From Mytilus edulis (lineage: Eukaryota; Mollusca; Bivalvia; Mytilida; Mytilidae): a stretch of DNA of 64,000 bases. Made by a program: the position numbers and the translations under genes. The notes below the pieces were generated by a model, which was not told where the DNA came from, made no database searches, and saw only the letters and a program-made list of their open reading frames with translations. The stretch covers positions 82,348,604 to 82,412,603 of the forward strand of contig NC_092349.1 of the NCBI RefSeq assembly GCF_963676685.1, read 5' to 3'. The stretch's first letter is position 1. Each line of letters opens with the position of its first letter. Of this stretch, positions 1 to 12,469 are shown piece by piece.

Positions 1-799
1 TGATATTTGTGATTTCTGAGAGAGAAAAAAAACTCATATAGTAATGAGGTCCTTTTTCCGTCGGTCTACTGTTAAGAAAACATTACTTTTCTTAATAGTT
101 GTAATCGAACAGGAATCAATCAGTGAGATTTTTCTTTGTGTCAATATTATAAGGAACTATGAAACATTCATTGTTAATGCAGCTTCAAAAAATGCCATTT
201 ATATAATTGGTAAAATAAAATGGAACTCTTACATGTAGCACTTGGTTAAGCCGTGTTCCTACATCTTTGTACCTCAGCTGCTTAACAATTTTCATAGTTT
301 TGTTGATCTGCTTCGCGTATTAAATTTAATCATTATATGAAGATTGATTACCGATCTGAAGCAAAATATTTTTAAATTACACAAAGCACTTTTTGACTTT
401 TAAAGAAGCTTATTTATTTCGAAATTTCAAATCTATTAGTATGCACTTTTCTGTTAAAGATAAATTCAGAAATGCGGTAAAATCTCAACGACTTTGTAAA
501 GTCTTATTTTAAATGTAAAGATAACAGCTTGTATAGAACATTTTGTAGAAACAGTGTATAGATTAATACAGTGTATAGAATAATGTAACTAAACATTTGA
601 ATTCTTCACGTTTTCAAGTGTCAAAAATAACCACAGGAGTATAGAATATAGATACATGAACAATTTATAAAAATATTTGCCGCAAAAGTTTACTCTGAGG
701 AAATAATTTTCCGATGATTCCATGTCTTGACAAGTTGCAAGATAGTTCAAAGCTGTAGGCAAACTTGAATGTAAAACCCGAATTAGCGTTTGCATTTTT

Positions 800-1080
800 T
801 AATATACCTGCATGCTACAAAACCAGTTTCAACCCACCTTTTTTTCTTAAAATGTCTTATACCAAGTCAGGAAAATGGCCATTGTTATATCATAGTTTGT
901 TTCTGTGTGTGTTACGTTTTAATGTTGTGTTTCTGTTGTTTCGTAGTTCTCCTCTTTTATGTGTTACATTTCCCTCAGATTTAGTTTGTAACCGGGATTT
1001 GTTTTGTTTTTTCTCAATTGATTTTTGAATTGCGAACAGCGGTATACTACGGTTGCCTTTATTTATGTATATAAAAGAGA
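800..1080 (+). repeat. Dispersed repeat (CCAAGTCAGGAAAATGGC family)
   Basis: Copies recur in units 2 and 3 (about 6042-6320 and 11390-11670) and, in reverse orientation, at 44300-44470, 56820-56950 and 57090-57270. The pseudo-translated phrase KMSYTKSGKWPLL recurs in these copies as KMLSTKSGKRQLL and similar. This recurrence comes from a repeat, not from a gene. Confidence 0.6.
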
Positions 1081-1501
1081 TAATATAATTCAACCAATCA
1101 GCATAATTAGTACGTACTAGGTTGTCTTGCGACTTTTCCACTCACAAAGGAAAAACATTTGTATGTTGCGTGCAATGGTACTGATAAAGATGAATGCATC
1201 ACCAACTAGAGACCTGTTACTGAAAAAACATTATACCGTCAACTTGTATTTGCATTTTTGAACATCGAAAACATTGTTTTCAAGCAATTTTTTACATATC
1301 TTAGGATAAGTGTAAAAATTTTCTTATTGCAAAAAATCAGTATACTTTTGAATAGATCTTTAAACTATGTTGGAATGTTTTGGGCGCATTACGTTTGTGC
1401 GCATTTGGGAATAACATTTTTTGTACGTTTGCGCATAGCTTTTGGTTATTTTTGCTCGCTATTATTTTACAGGTAATTTCAGATAAAAATAAAGATGAAT
1501 A

Positions 1502-1902
1502 TGTTCCGGACCATATAAGTATTTGGACCATACGCGTATGGTCATGACCATATGGGTATATACTCATATGGTCCGACCATACGCGTATGGTCCGACCGTA
1601 CGCGTATGGTCGGGGTAATTAACACTCTGTAACAGTTTTCTTTTAATTCTTCTTATCTCTTCATATATGGTATGACCGTTCATTAAAAAGACGCTATCAT
1701 ATTCATATATAGGTAATTTATATACATATATGGTCAAAATACTAAGATGGTCCGGCCTGTTAATAACCAAACGATTATTATAGTCATACGGTCCAACCAT
1801 ACGCGTACGGTCGGACCATACGCGTATGGTCGGACCATATGAGTATACCCATATGGTCATGACCACACGCGTATGGTCCAAATACTCATATGGTCCGGAA
1901 CA
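1502..1902. mobile_element. Palindromic MITE-like element, copy in unit 1
   Basis: A 401 bp element with inverted ends TGTTCCGGACCATAT / ATATGGTCCGGAACA and inner inverted blocks built from repeats of ACCATACGCGTATGGT. It is flanked by AATA at 1498-1501 and 1903-1906. Unit 3 has the same flanks with a single AATA and no element, so these are target-site duplications of a true insertion. There is no transposase; the open frames inside only translate the palindromes. The superfamily is not assigned; a 4 bp AATA duplication is the simplest reading, 5 bp AATAT being possible. Confidence 0.85.
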
Positions 1903-3284
1903 AATATGAACGATTATAATTCGTTTGTTTAACTTCGTGATAAATGTTAATTATAAACTAATAATTCTGAACATGTTTTGATGATAGTTTTGAAGGGCAA
2001 AATGCAATTCATAGAATACCAGGATTAGAAGTAAGCACACTTTAAAATCTTCAAGCATATGACCTCAAACTTTCGGCACGTACTTGTACTTGTAAATAAT
2101 TGAATGACTAAACAAACAAATAAGCATTATTACCTGTATTTACCTTAGTGTATCTGTCAAATAGTGTGCACAAATGTAACCAAAATCTGCGCGCAAATGT
2201 TTGTAGTTTTGCAAGCAAATGCAATGGTCCAAATAGTTTAATTAAATTCTGATGTTAAGGTGGTATGGGAATCTTAAGGTTGTAACAGAATGACATATTG
2301 TGTTTGGCTTATACAGGAATAGAAAGGATAATATTATTAGAAACCAATCTAAACGATAGAATTGTCAAATGAAATACGAAAATATAGCTGTTAATGAATA
2401 CTTTGAGAATATCAAAAGAAAAGATTTGGTCACCATACGCTTTTCTCCGGCTAAAATAAAAAATAGGAAAATTCCATGTATATTCCTTCAGAAAATGCAC
2501 TGTGTCATAGTTACCCCCCCTTAACAATGCCAATTAAAAACATTAAAAATCAACCAAAAACAATCTACCTTTGTAAAAATATTAAAAAGTAGAAGTTAGA
2601 ATCTAATAAATTTGTTCTTTTAAATGAAAGTTCACCTTATTATCTGCATCCCAGCATCAAATTTTGCTAATTTTAATAAAAATCTGGACAAAAGGTTCCT
2701 TTTTTTTTTTACAATCCAAGATTTCAAAAGACTCCCAATTAATGACCCCCTCTTAATAGCTTTAATGCAAGAGAGATTTTTTTTTATTTATTTTAATTGA
2801 AAAACCGGCTTTACTTGTATAAATTGATTGTAAATCCACGTGCACAGGCTGAACACTTTTTAATTTGTTAAATGATTTCTTTAGTTAAGTATTTTGTATA
2901 TAAAGTTTTGAATTATAGGAATGAGTTTAAAATATTATTTGAAAGATTTAACACTTCTAACATTTCAAACCGGCCATCACCTTTATTGTTTGTCTTCCAG
3001 GTTTTCATTTATTTTATTTTCTTTTCTGTTTACTGTTTATCTTTATGGAGCCTTCTGTGTTAAAAGCAATATCGCAGGGTACATTGATAAATTATTTGAA
3101 CGTATATAAATATTTGCAAGGACTTGGTTTGAACTTACTGTTAGCAATATCATCAACTATATAAAAGCCATCGACACGATCGATACTCGGAGTTTTAACT
3201 ATGCAACAAAATAAAATAAAGATCCGTTGGTTGATAAATTAGTAATCATAGATTTCAGGACATTGACCTAAATTTGTTTTTCAG

Positions 3285-3318
3285 GAGACCAATTCGCAGA
3301 ATACCGATGGTTCAATTG
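3285..3318 (+). other. Exon-like block a1 in array unit 1
   Basis: A 34 nt block between a good acceptor (TTTGTTTTTCAG) and a donor (G|GTAGGT). Read in phase 0 it is open and encodes ETNSQNTDGSI plus one base. The residue mix resembles the tail exon 6 of gene A, which ends SNDSTHSLI plus one base. The block and both splice sites are kept in units 2 and 3. Coding status is a hypothesis. Confidence 0.3.
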
Positions 3319-3717
3319 GTAGGTATAAAACGATGATTTTCCTACTTTTTGCGTGTATAAAAGAGCAATAACATTATTTTTTAAATGTCATTCTTTTAAT
3401 TATACAGCACAGAAATAAATCCTTTTGAGGTTGTCCTTCCTTTAAAACAATTGTAATGGAAATAAAATCCTTATTTGGTGAATTCAAGACAAACTAGTGT
3501 TATTACTTATGTAGATAGAAGTGCGGACGTGAAAGAAAACACTCTTCACATAAAAGTCAACGAAGACAACATTTAATCTGTATAAAAAAACAATATGAAT
3601 CAATAAATGATTATTAAAAATATATATATTTATAAGAAGGTACGGGTAAATAACTCAAAAAATTTCAGGAATTTTCTCTTATAATTTTAAACAATTGCCA
3701 CCTTAGGAACTCATTAG

Positions 3718-4122
3718 GCTGGAACTAAGGTGAGGTTAGGTGAAAATTAATATATTAAGAAGTTAAAATTGATACTTTAATCTGGTAGATCAACATTTGA
3801 GGATAAAAATAAGATAAAAATATTGATAGGTCATGGAACTTCTTTTCGAGATATTTGAGATTTAAAATATGGCGGGAAAAGGCTAACTCGGCCTTTTACC
3901 TTATATTTGCATTGGTAGTAATGGGTCTCAAAACAAAAGAAAGAAAATCAAGAATCTTCTAAAATTTTGGTAAATGACCTTTCATGAGCTATTAGGTCTA
4001 ATATGAAAAAATAAATGGGTGTCATGGGGCAACATATTTTACATTGTATTGTATGGAAAAACACCAAGGAGTCCAAACATTTGACACAAATTCCAAAACC
4101 TCACCTAAGTACATCCTGAATT
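3718..4122. mobile_element. Short repeat with inverted ends inside unit 1
   Basis: The segment starts near AACTAAGGTGAGGTT and ends near AACCTCACCTAAGTAC, which are inverted relative to each other. The interior (TCATGGAACTTCTTTTCGAG, AATATGGCGGGAAAAGGC) occurs in reverse orientation at 60783-61165 beside the C1q gene. It is also present in unit 2 (about 8999-9400). No coding capacity; a non-autonomous DNA-transposon relic is likely. Confidence 0.6.
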
Positions 4123-4274
4123 TATACACAGTATTCTAGCTGTGACTTTTTGTCCATAAACAGATGCTTACAAACTTTCTATTTACCGATGCTTACAAAA
4201 AGCTACTTGTCATTTTGTCTATCATAGATTCTTTTTTATGTTTTTTACCGCTAACATCACTGAGAAAAAAAATC

Positions 4275-4365
4275 TCAGCAAAGAAAAAAAATTCTCAGCT
4301 AAGAATATTCTCAACGTTGAGAATATTTTTTATGGCGGATGAAAAAGTTCTCATTCTTAGCTGAG
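4275..4365. repeat. Inverted repeat with a 24 bp perfect palindrome
   Basis: The outer arms read CTCAGCTAAGAAT (about 4294-4306) and ATTCTTAGCTGAG. Inside lies a perfect 24 bp palindrome at 4304-4327 centred on CTCAACGTTGAG. It is conserved in unit 2 (9655-9678) and lies in the part missing from unit 3. Likely a mobile-element remnant or a cruciform-prone site. Confidence 0.6.
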
Positions 4366-4959
4366 TAAAATTAAAAAAAAGGTTTTATGGCGCCGGCTCT
4401 TATTCACCATCTTGCTACAAAAGAAAATGCCTGTAACAAGTCAGAAATATGACAGTTGTCTTCAAACCGTTTGATGTGTTAGAGCTTTTGATTTTGCAAT
4501 TTGATTAGGAATTTTCCGTTCTGAATTTTCCTCGTTTTTTTTTTTGGTTTTTTTGTTTTTTTTATTTTGCAACAAAAAATAAATTAAAACATCGGGTCTC
4601 CTTGTGACGATACATCTATTTAGACAAACAGATCTTTTGTACTGGTTATTGGTTCTTTTCATGGATATGTTAACCTATCAGAGGATGACAAAACCCGTGT
4701 GGAAAAAAATGAATACATTGAACACAAGGATACTGTTAACAGAAATTATTGATTTGTGAATACGAAGACAAATGAAAGTTTAAACATTAATATTGAATCT
4801 AACATTGAAATATTGAAATATTTGTCACAGATAAATTCAATGAGATATTCGTATAAATTAGATATACTATAATTTAATCATTTCAGACAGCTTTGCATAA
4901 GAAACTAAGTGGTTGTATTAAGTATCACATTAGGTCATTTAATTTATTATTATTTTCAG

Positions 4960-4988
4960 ACAGAAATGCAAACCCAGACAGTACAAAG
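4960..4988 (+). other. Exon-like block b1 in array unit 1
   Basis: A 29 nt block after TTATTATTATTTTCAG and before GTACGG. Entered in phase 1, as block a1 would require, it reads DRNANPDSTK and leaves in phase 0. Blocks a and b add up to 63 nt, 21 codons. The same frame also stays open past the donor to a stop at 5184-5186, so it could be a terminal exon instead. Confidence 0.28.
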
Positions 4989-6742
4989 GTACGGTTAAAA
5001 AGTACAATGTTTCAATCAAAATCAGCTATGAAATTATTTGCTAATTGTTTCAGAAATATAGATCTTTTCCATTTTTTGGGGGGATACAACTTCATTCTTA
5101 TTAAAGTATTTTGCATTTGTATATTTAAGGCATTGAAAAATATATCTGACGATCGATATCACAAAATGCAACTTTACACAAAGTAAATATTTAATTTTAC
5201 TGTTAAATGATTATATTGTATTCTTTACATGTTTATGTCAATTGATATTTGTGATTTCTGAGAGAGAAAAAAAACTCATATAGTAATGAGGTCCTTTTTC
5301 CGTCGGTCTACTGTTAAGAAAACATTACTTTTCTTAATAGTTGTAATCGAACAGGAATCAATCAGTGAGATTTTTCTTTGTGTCAATATTATAAGGAACT
5401 ATGAAACATTCATTGTTAATGCAGCTTCAAAAAATGCCATTTATATAATTGGTAAAATAAAATGGAACTCTTACATGTAGCACTTGGTTAAGCCGTGTTC
5501 CTACATCTTTGTACCTCAGCTGCTTAACAATTTTCATAGTTTTGTTGATCTGCTTCGCGTATTAAATTTAATCATTATATGAAGATTGATTACCGATCTG
5601 AAGCAAAATATTTTTAAATTACACAAAGCACTTTTTGACTTTTAAAGAAGCTTATTTATTTCGAAATTTCAAATGTATTAGTATGCACTTTTCTGTTAAA
5701 GATAAATTCAGAAATGCAGTAAAATCTCAACGACTTTGTAAAGTGTTATTTTAAATGTAAAGATAACAGCTTTTATAGAACATTTTGTAGAAACAGTGTA
5801 TAGATTAATACAGTGTACAGAATAATGTAACTAAAAATTTGAATTCTTCACGTTTTCAATTGTCAAAAATAACCACAGGAGTATAAAATATAGATACATG
5901 AACAATTTTTAAAAATATTTGCCGCAAAAGTTTACTCTGAGGAAATAATTTTCCGATGATTCCATGTCTTGACAAGTTGCAAGATAGTTCAAAGCTGTAG
6001 GCAAACTTGAATGTAAAACCCGAATTAGCGTTTGCATTTGTTAATATACCTGCATGCTACAAAACCAGTTTCAACCCACCTTTTTTTCTTAAAATGTCTT
6101 ATACCAAGTCAGGAAAATGGCCATTGTTATATCATAGTTTGTTTCTGTGTGTGTTACGTTTTAATGTTGTGTTTCTGTTGTTTCGTAGTTCTCCTCTTTT
6201 ATGTGTTACATTTCCCTCAGATTTAGTTTGTAACCGGGATTTGTTTTGTTTTTTCTCAATTGATTATTGAATTGCGAACAGCGGTATACTACGGTTGCCT
6301 TTATTTGTGTATATAAAAGAGATAATATAATTCAACCAATCAGCATAATTAATAAGTACTGGGTTGTCTTGCGACTTTTCCACTCACAAAGGAAAAACAT
6401 TTGTATGTTGCGTGCAATGGTACTGATAAAGATAAATGCATCACCAACTAGAGACCCGTTACTGAAAAACATTATACCGTCAACTTGTATTTGCATTTTT
6501 GAACATCGAAAACATTGTTTTCAAGCAATTTTTTACATATCTTAGGATAAGAGTAAAAATTTTCTTATTGCAAAAAATCAGTATACTTTTGAATAGATCT
6601 TTAAACTATGTTGGAATGTTTTGGGCGCATTACGTTTGTGCGCATTTGGGGATAACATTTTTTGTACGTTTGCGCATAGCTTTTGGTTATTTTTGCTCGC
6701 TATTATTTTACAGGTAATTTCAGATAAAAATAAAGATGAATA

Positions 6743-7162
6743 TGTTCCGGACCATATAAGTATTTGGACCATACGCGTATGGTCATGACCATATGGGTAT
6801 ATACTCATATGGTCCGACCATACGCGTATGGTCCGACCGTACGCGTATGGTCCGACCGTACGCGTATGGTCGGGGTAATTAACACTCTGTAACAGTTTAC
6901 TTTTAATACTTCTAATCTCTTCATATATGGTATGACCGATCATTAAAAAGACGCTATCATATTCATATATAGGTAATTTATATACATATATGGTCAAAAT
7001 ACTCATATGGTCCGGCCTGTTAATAACCAAACGATTATTATAGTCATACGGTCCGACCATACGCGTACGGTCGGACCATACGCGTTTGGTCGGACCATAT
7101 GAGTATACCCATATGGTCATGACCATACGCGTATGGTCCAAATACTCATATGGTCCGGAACA
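6743..7162. mobile_element. Palindromic MITE-like element, copy in unit 2
   Basis: Same insertion as at 1502-1902, 420 bp, flanked by AATA at 6739-6742 and 7163-7166. It has one extra copy of the GACCGTACGCGTATGGTCC block compared with unit 1, so the inner palindromic repeats change in number. The 187-residue minus-strand frame at 6578-7141 is an artefact of this repeat. Confidence 0.85.
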
Positions 7163-8563
7163 AATATGAACGATTATAATTCGTTTGTTTAACTTCGTGA
7201 TAAATGTTAATTATAAACTAATAATTCTGAACATGTTTTGATGATAGTTTTGAAGGGCAAAATGCAATTCATAGAATACCAGGATTAGAAGTAAGCACAC
7301 TTTAGAATCTTCAAGCATATGACCTCAAACTTTCGGCACGTACTTGTACTTGTAAATAATTGAATGACTAAACAAACAAATAAGCATTATTACCTGTATT
7401 TACCTTAGTGTATCTGTCAAATATTGTGCACAAATGTAACCAAAATCTGCGCGCAAACGTTTGTAGTTTTGCAAGCAAATGCAATGGTCCAAATAGTTTA
7501 ATTAAATTCTGATGTTAAGGTGGTATGGGAATCTTAAGGTTGTAACAGAATGACATATTGTGTTTGGCTTATACAGGAACAGAAAGGATAATATTATTAG
7601 AAACCAATCTAAACGATAGAATTGTCAAATGAAATACGAAAATATAGCTGTTAATGAATACTTTGAGAATATCAAAAGAAAAAATTTGGTCACCATACGC
7701 TTTTCTCCGGCTAAAATTAAAAAATAGGAAAATTCCATGTATATTCCTTTAGAAAATGCACTGTGTCATAGTTACACCCCCCCCCCCCCCCCCTTAACAA
7801 TGCCAATTAAAAACATTATAAATCAACCAAAAATAATCTACCTTTGTAAAAATATTAAAAAGTAGAAGTTAGAATCTAATAAATTTGTTCTTTTAAATGA
7901 AAGTTCACCTTATTATCTGCATCCCAGCATCAAATTTTGCTAATTTTAATAAAAATCTGGACAAAAGGTTCTTTTTTTTTTTTACAATCCAAGATTTCAA
8001 AAGACTCCCATTCATGACCCCCTCTTAATAGCTTTAATGCAATAAAGATTTTTTTATATTTATTTTAATTGAAAAACCGGCTTTACTTGTATAAATTGAT
8101 TGTAAATCCACGTGCACAGGCTGAACAGTTTTTAATTTGTTAAATGATTTCTTTAGTTAAGTATTTTGTATATAAAGTTTTGAATTATAGGAATGAGTTT
8201 AAAATATTATTTGAAAGATTTAACACTTCTAACATTTCAAACCGGCCATCACCTTTATTGTTTGTCTTCCAGGTTTTCATTTATTTTATTTTCTTTTCTG
8301 TTTACTGTTTATCTTTATGGAAGTTTCCTCCTGTATTAAAAGCAATATCGCAGGGTACATTGATAAATTATTTGAACGTATATAAATATTTGCAAGGACT
8401 TGGTTTGAACTTACTGTTAGCAATATCATCAACTATATAAAAGCCATCGACACGAGACAATATACTCGAAGTTTTAACTATGCAACAAAATAAAATAAAG
8501 ATCCGTTGGTTGATAAATTAGTAATCATAGATTTCAGGACATTGAGCTAAATTTGTTTTTCAG

Positions 8564-8597
8564 GAGAGCAATTCGAAGAATACCGATAGTTTAATTG
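8564..8597 (+). other. Exon-like block a2 in array unit 2
   Basis: Same 34 nt block as a1, with acceptor and donor intact. It reads ESNSKNTDSLI plus one base in phase 0. Confidence 0.3.
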
Positions 8598-9883
8598 GTA
8601 GGTATAAAACGATGATTTTCCTACTTTTTGCGTGTATAAAAGAGCAATAACATTATTTTTTAAATGTCATTCTTTTAATTATACAGCACATAGATAAATC
8701 CTTTTGAGGTTGTCCTTCCTTTAAAAACAATTGTAATGGAAATAAAATCCTTATTTGATGAATTCAAGACAAACTAGTGTTATTACTTATGTAGATAGAA
8801 GTGCGGACGTGAAAGAAAACACTCTTCACATAAAAGTCAACGAAGACAACATTTAATCTGTAAAAAAACCAATATGAATCAATAAATGATTATTAAAAAT
8901 ATATATATTTATAAGAAGGTACGGGTAAATAACTCAAAATATTTCAGGAATTATCTCTTATAATTTTAAACAATTGCCACCTTAGGAACTCATTAGGCAT
9001 GAACTAAGGTGAGGTTAGGTGAAAATTAATAAATTAAGAAGTTAAAATTGATACTTTAATCTGGTAGATCAACATTTGAGGATAAAAATAAGATATAAAT
9101 ATTGATAGGTCATGGAACTTCTTTTCGAGATATTTGAGATTTATAATATGGCGGGAAAAGGCTAACTCGGCCTTTTACCTTATATTTGCATTGGTAGTAA
9201 TGGGTCTCAAAACAAAAGAAAGAAAATCAAGAATCTTCTAAAATTTTGGTAAATGACCTTTCATGAGCTATTAAGTCTAATATGAAAAAATAAATGGGTG
9301 TCATGGGGCAACATATTTTACATTGTATTGTATGGCAAAACACCAAGGAGTCCAAACATTTGACACAAATTCCAAAACCTCACCTAAGTACATCCTGAAT
9401 TTATACACAGTATTCAAGCTGTGACTTTTTGCCCATTAACAGATGTTTACAAACTTTCTATTTACCGATGCTTACAAAAAGCTACTTGTCATTTTGTCTA
9501 TCATAGATTCTTTTTTATGTTTTACAATATTGCTGAAGAGAAAAAACTGAGTTTTAGCGAAGTTTGGTATACTTTTAAGTTTTCAAACATCTATTTTACC
9601 GCTTACATCACTAAAAAAAAAATTCTCAGCAATTAAAAATAATTCTCAGCTAAGAATATTCTCAACGTTGAGAATATTTTTTATGGCGGATGAAAAAGTT
9701 CTCATTCTTAGCTGAGTAAAATAAAAAAAAGGTTTTATGGCGCCGGCTCTTATTCACCATTTTGCTACAAAAGAAATTGCCTGTAACAAGTCAGAAATAT
9801 GACAGTTGTCTTCAACCCGTTTGATGTGTTAGAGCTTTTGATTTTGCAATTTGATTAGGAATTTTCCGTTCTGAATTTTCCTC

Positions 9884-9916
<33 letters not shown>

Positions 9917-10310
9917 TTTGCAACAAAAAATAAATTAAAACATCCGGTCTCCTTGTGACGATACATCTATTTAGACAAACAGGTCTTTTGTACTGGTTAT
10001 TGGTTCTTTTCATGGATATGCTAACCTATCAGAGGATGACAAAACCCGTGTGGAAAAAAATGAATACATTGAACACAAGGATACTGTTAGCAGAAATTAT
10101 TGATTTGTGAATACGAAGACAAATGAAAGTTTTAACATTAATATTGAATCTAACATTGAAATATTGAAATATTTGTCACAGATAAATTCAATGAGATATT
10201 CGTATAAATTCGATATACTATAATTTAATCATTTCAGACAGCTTTGCATAAGAAACTAAGTGGTTGTATTAAGTATCGCATTAGGTCATTTAATTTATTA
10301 TTATTTTCAG

Positions 10311-10339
10311 ACAGAAATGCAAACCCAGACAGTACAAAG
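10311..10339 (+). other. Exon-like block b2 in array unit 2
   Basis: Same 29 nt block as b1, unchanged in translation (DRNANPDSTK), with donor GTAACG. Confidence 0.28.
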
Positions 10340-11716
10340 GTAACGTTAAAAAGTACTATGTTTCAATCAAAATCAGCTATGAAATTATTTGCTAATTGTT
10401 TCAGAAATATAGATCTTTTCCATTTTTTGGGGGGATACAACTTCATTCTTATTAAAGTATTTTGCATTTGTATATTTAAGGCATTGAAAAATATATCTGA
10501 CGATCGATATCACAAAATGCAACTTTACACAAAGTAAATATTTAATTTTACTGTTAAATGATTATATTGTATTCTTTACATGTTTATGTCAATTGATATT
10601 TGTGATTTCTGAGAGAGAAAAAAAACTCATATAGTAATGAGGTCCTTTTTCCGTCGGTCTACTGTTAAGAAAACATTACTTTTCTTAATAGTTGTAATCG
10701 AACAGGAATCAATCAGTGAGATTTTTCTTTGTGTCAATATTATAAGGAACTATGAAACATTCATTGTTAATGCAGCTTCAAAAAATGCCATTTATATAAT
10801 TGGTAAAATAAAATGGAACTCTTACATGTAGCACTTGGTTAAGCCGTGTTCCTACATCTTTGTACCTCAGCTGCTTAACAATTTTCATAGTTTTGTTGAT
10901 CTGCTTCGCGTATTAAATTTAATCATTATATGAAGATTGATTACCGATCTGAAGCAAAATATTTTTAAATTACACAAAGCACTTTTTGACTTTTAAAGAA
11001 GCTTATTTATTTCGAAATTTCAAATGTATTAGTATGCACTTTTCTGTTAAAGATAAATTCAGAAATGCGGTAAAATCTCAACGACTTTGTAAAGTCTTAT
11101 TTTAAATGTAAAGATAACAGCTTGTATAGAACATTTTGTAGAAACAGTGTATAGATTAATAGTGTACAGAAAAATGTAACTAAAAATTTGAATTCTTCAC
11201 GTTTTAAAGTGTCAAATATAACCACAGGAGTATAGAATATAGATACATGAACAATTTATAAAAATATTTGCCGCAAAAGTTTACTCTGAAGAAATAATTT
11301 TCCGATGATTCCATGTCTTGACAAGTCGCAAGATAGTTCAATGCTGTAGGCAAACTTGAATTTAAAACCCGAATTAGCGTTTGCATTTTTTAATATACTG
11401 GCATGCTACAAAACCAGGTTCAACCCACCTTTTTTTCTTAAAATGTTTTATACCAAGTCAGGAAAATGGCCATTGTTATATAATAGTTCGTTTCTGTGTG
11501 TGTTACTTTTTAATGTTGTGTTTCTGTTGTTCCGTAGTTCTCCTCTTTTATGTGTTACATTTCCCTCAGATTGAGTTTGTAACCCGGATTTGTTTTTTTT
11601 GCTCTATTGATTATTAAATTGCGAACAGCGGTATACTACGGTTGCCTTTATTTATGTATATAAAAGAGATTATATAAATCAACCAATCAGCATAATTAGT
11701 ACGTACTAGGTTGTCT

Positions 11717-12106
11717 TTCAAGACTGGTGCAAGAAAATTGGTACCGTTAATTTTATTACTACCACTGGGTCGATGCCTCTGCTGGTGGACTATTAGTCCC
11801 CGAGGGTATCACCAGCCCAGTAGCCAGCACTTCGGTACTGGCATGAACATACGGATTTTTTTGTTATTTAAATTTGCTGTTACGAAATATTAGAAATTAT
11901 TATAAATTAAGGAATGTATCTCCCTCATGCAAAGCTCTGATTCCTTTCACGGATTTGGCTATACTTTTTGGACCTTTTGGATTATAGCTCTTCATCATTT
12001 ATATAAGCTTTGGATTTCAAATATTTTGGCCACGAGCATCACTGAAGAGACATGAATTGTCGAAATGCGCATCTGGTGCAAGAAAATTGGTACCGTTAAT
12101 TTTATT
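11717..12106 (+). mobile_element. Dispersed repeat inserted in unit 3, bounded by 34 bp direct repeats
   Basis: Units 1 and 2 run straight through this site; unit 3 has about 390 bp extra. The insert contains two copies of a 34 bp sequence (11724-11757 and 12073-12106, starting CTGGTGCAAGAAAATTGG) in direct orientation. Its middle (around 11760-11850, with GGTATCACCAGCCCAGTAG) is related, in reverse orientation, to 17890-17965. It belongs to the dispersed family carrying the ACGCGCGTCTGG motif or a close relative. About 8 bp of the host site appear lost at the left junction. Confidence 0.7.
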
Positions 12107-12465
12107 CCACACACAAAGGAAAAACATTTGTATGTTGCGTGCAATGGTACTGATAAAGATGAATGCATCACCAACTAGAGACCCGTTACTGAAAAACATT
12201 ATACCGTCAACTTGTATTTGCATTTTTGAACATCGAAAACATTGTTTTCAAGCAATTGTTTACATATCTTAGGATAAGAGTAAAAATTTTCTTATTGCTA
12301 AAAATCAGTGTACTTTTAAATAGATCTTTTAACTATGTTGGAATGTTTTGGGCGCATTACGTTTGCGCGAATTTGGGGATTATATTTTTTGTACGTTTGT
12401 GCATAGCTTTTGATTATTTTTGCTCGCTATTATTTTACAGGTTATTTCAGATAAGAATAAAGATG

Positions 12466-12469
12466 AATA
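12466..12469. other. Empty target site of the palindromic element in unit 3
   Basis: Flanks GATG-AATA-TAAACG here match GATG-AATA-[element]-AATA-TGAACG in units 1 and 2. The element therefore inserted in the lineage of units 1 and 2, or was removed precisely from unit 3. The first order suggests units 1 and 2 share a more recent common ancestor. Confidence 0.8.

Larger units (their letters stand above)
1..5242 (+). repeat. Tandem array unit 1 (5.24 kb)
   Basis: First of three head-to-tail copies of a 5.2-5.35 kb unit; the same sequence restarts at 5243 and at 10594. The window opens exactly where this unit's counterpart of position 5243 lies, so the array may continue to the left. Copies differ by scattered substitutions, a C tract (7 C here at 2514-2520, 17 in unit 2, 14 in unit 3) and indels. 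Compared with unit 2 this copy lacks about 85 bp near 4245. The unit contains a palindromic transposable element, a further repeat with inverted ends, an inverted repeat and two exon-like blocks. Its open frames (for example 44-238) are the same in all copies only because the copies are nearly identical; they resemble no known protein. Confidence 0.93.
5243..10593 (+). repeat. Tandem array unit 2 (5.35 kb)
   Basis: Second copy of the array unit, 109 bp longer than unit 1. The extra length comes mainly from a palindromic element 19 bp longer, a 17-base C run (7777-7793), a long T run near 9888-9914 and about 85 bp around 9526-9610 that unit 1 lacks. Order and orientation of all sub-elements match unit 1. 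Confidence 0.93.

Noticed and set aside
44-238. 64-residue frame repeated identically three times (also 5286 and 10637)
   Set aside because: Identity follows from the recent duplication of the whole unit; no signal, domain or splice context.
2921-3109. Membrane-like frame in the array unit (FSFILFSFLFTVYLYG)
   Set aside because: An indel in units 2 and 3 changes the frame just after this stretch, so it is not maintained; AT-rich DNA often mimics hydrophobic segments.
6578-7141. 187-residue minus-strand open frame
   Set aside because: It translates the palindromic element and flanking repeat; the repeated DHTRMV and YGRTIRVW phrases come from the ACGCGT palindromes.
7777-7793. C run differing between array units as a possible functional switch
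   Set aside because: It lies outside any supported exon; homopolymer length change by slippage explains it.
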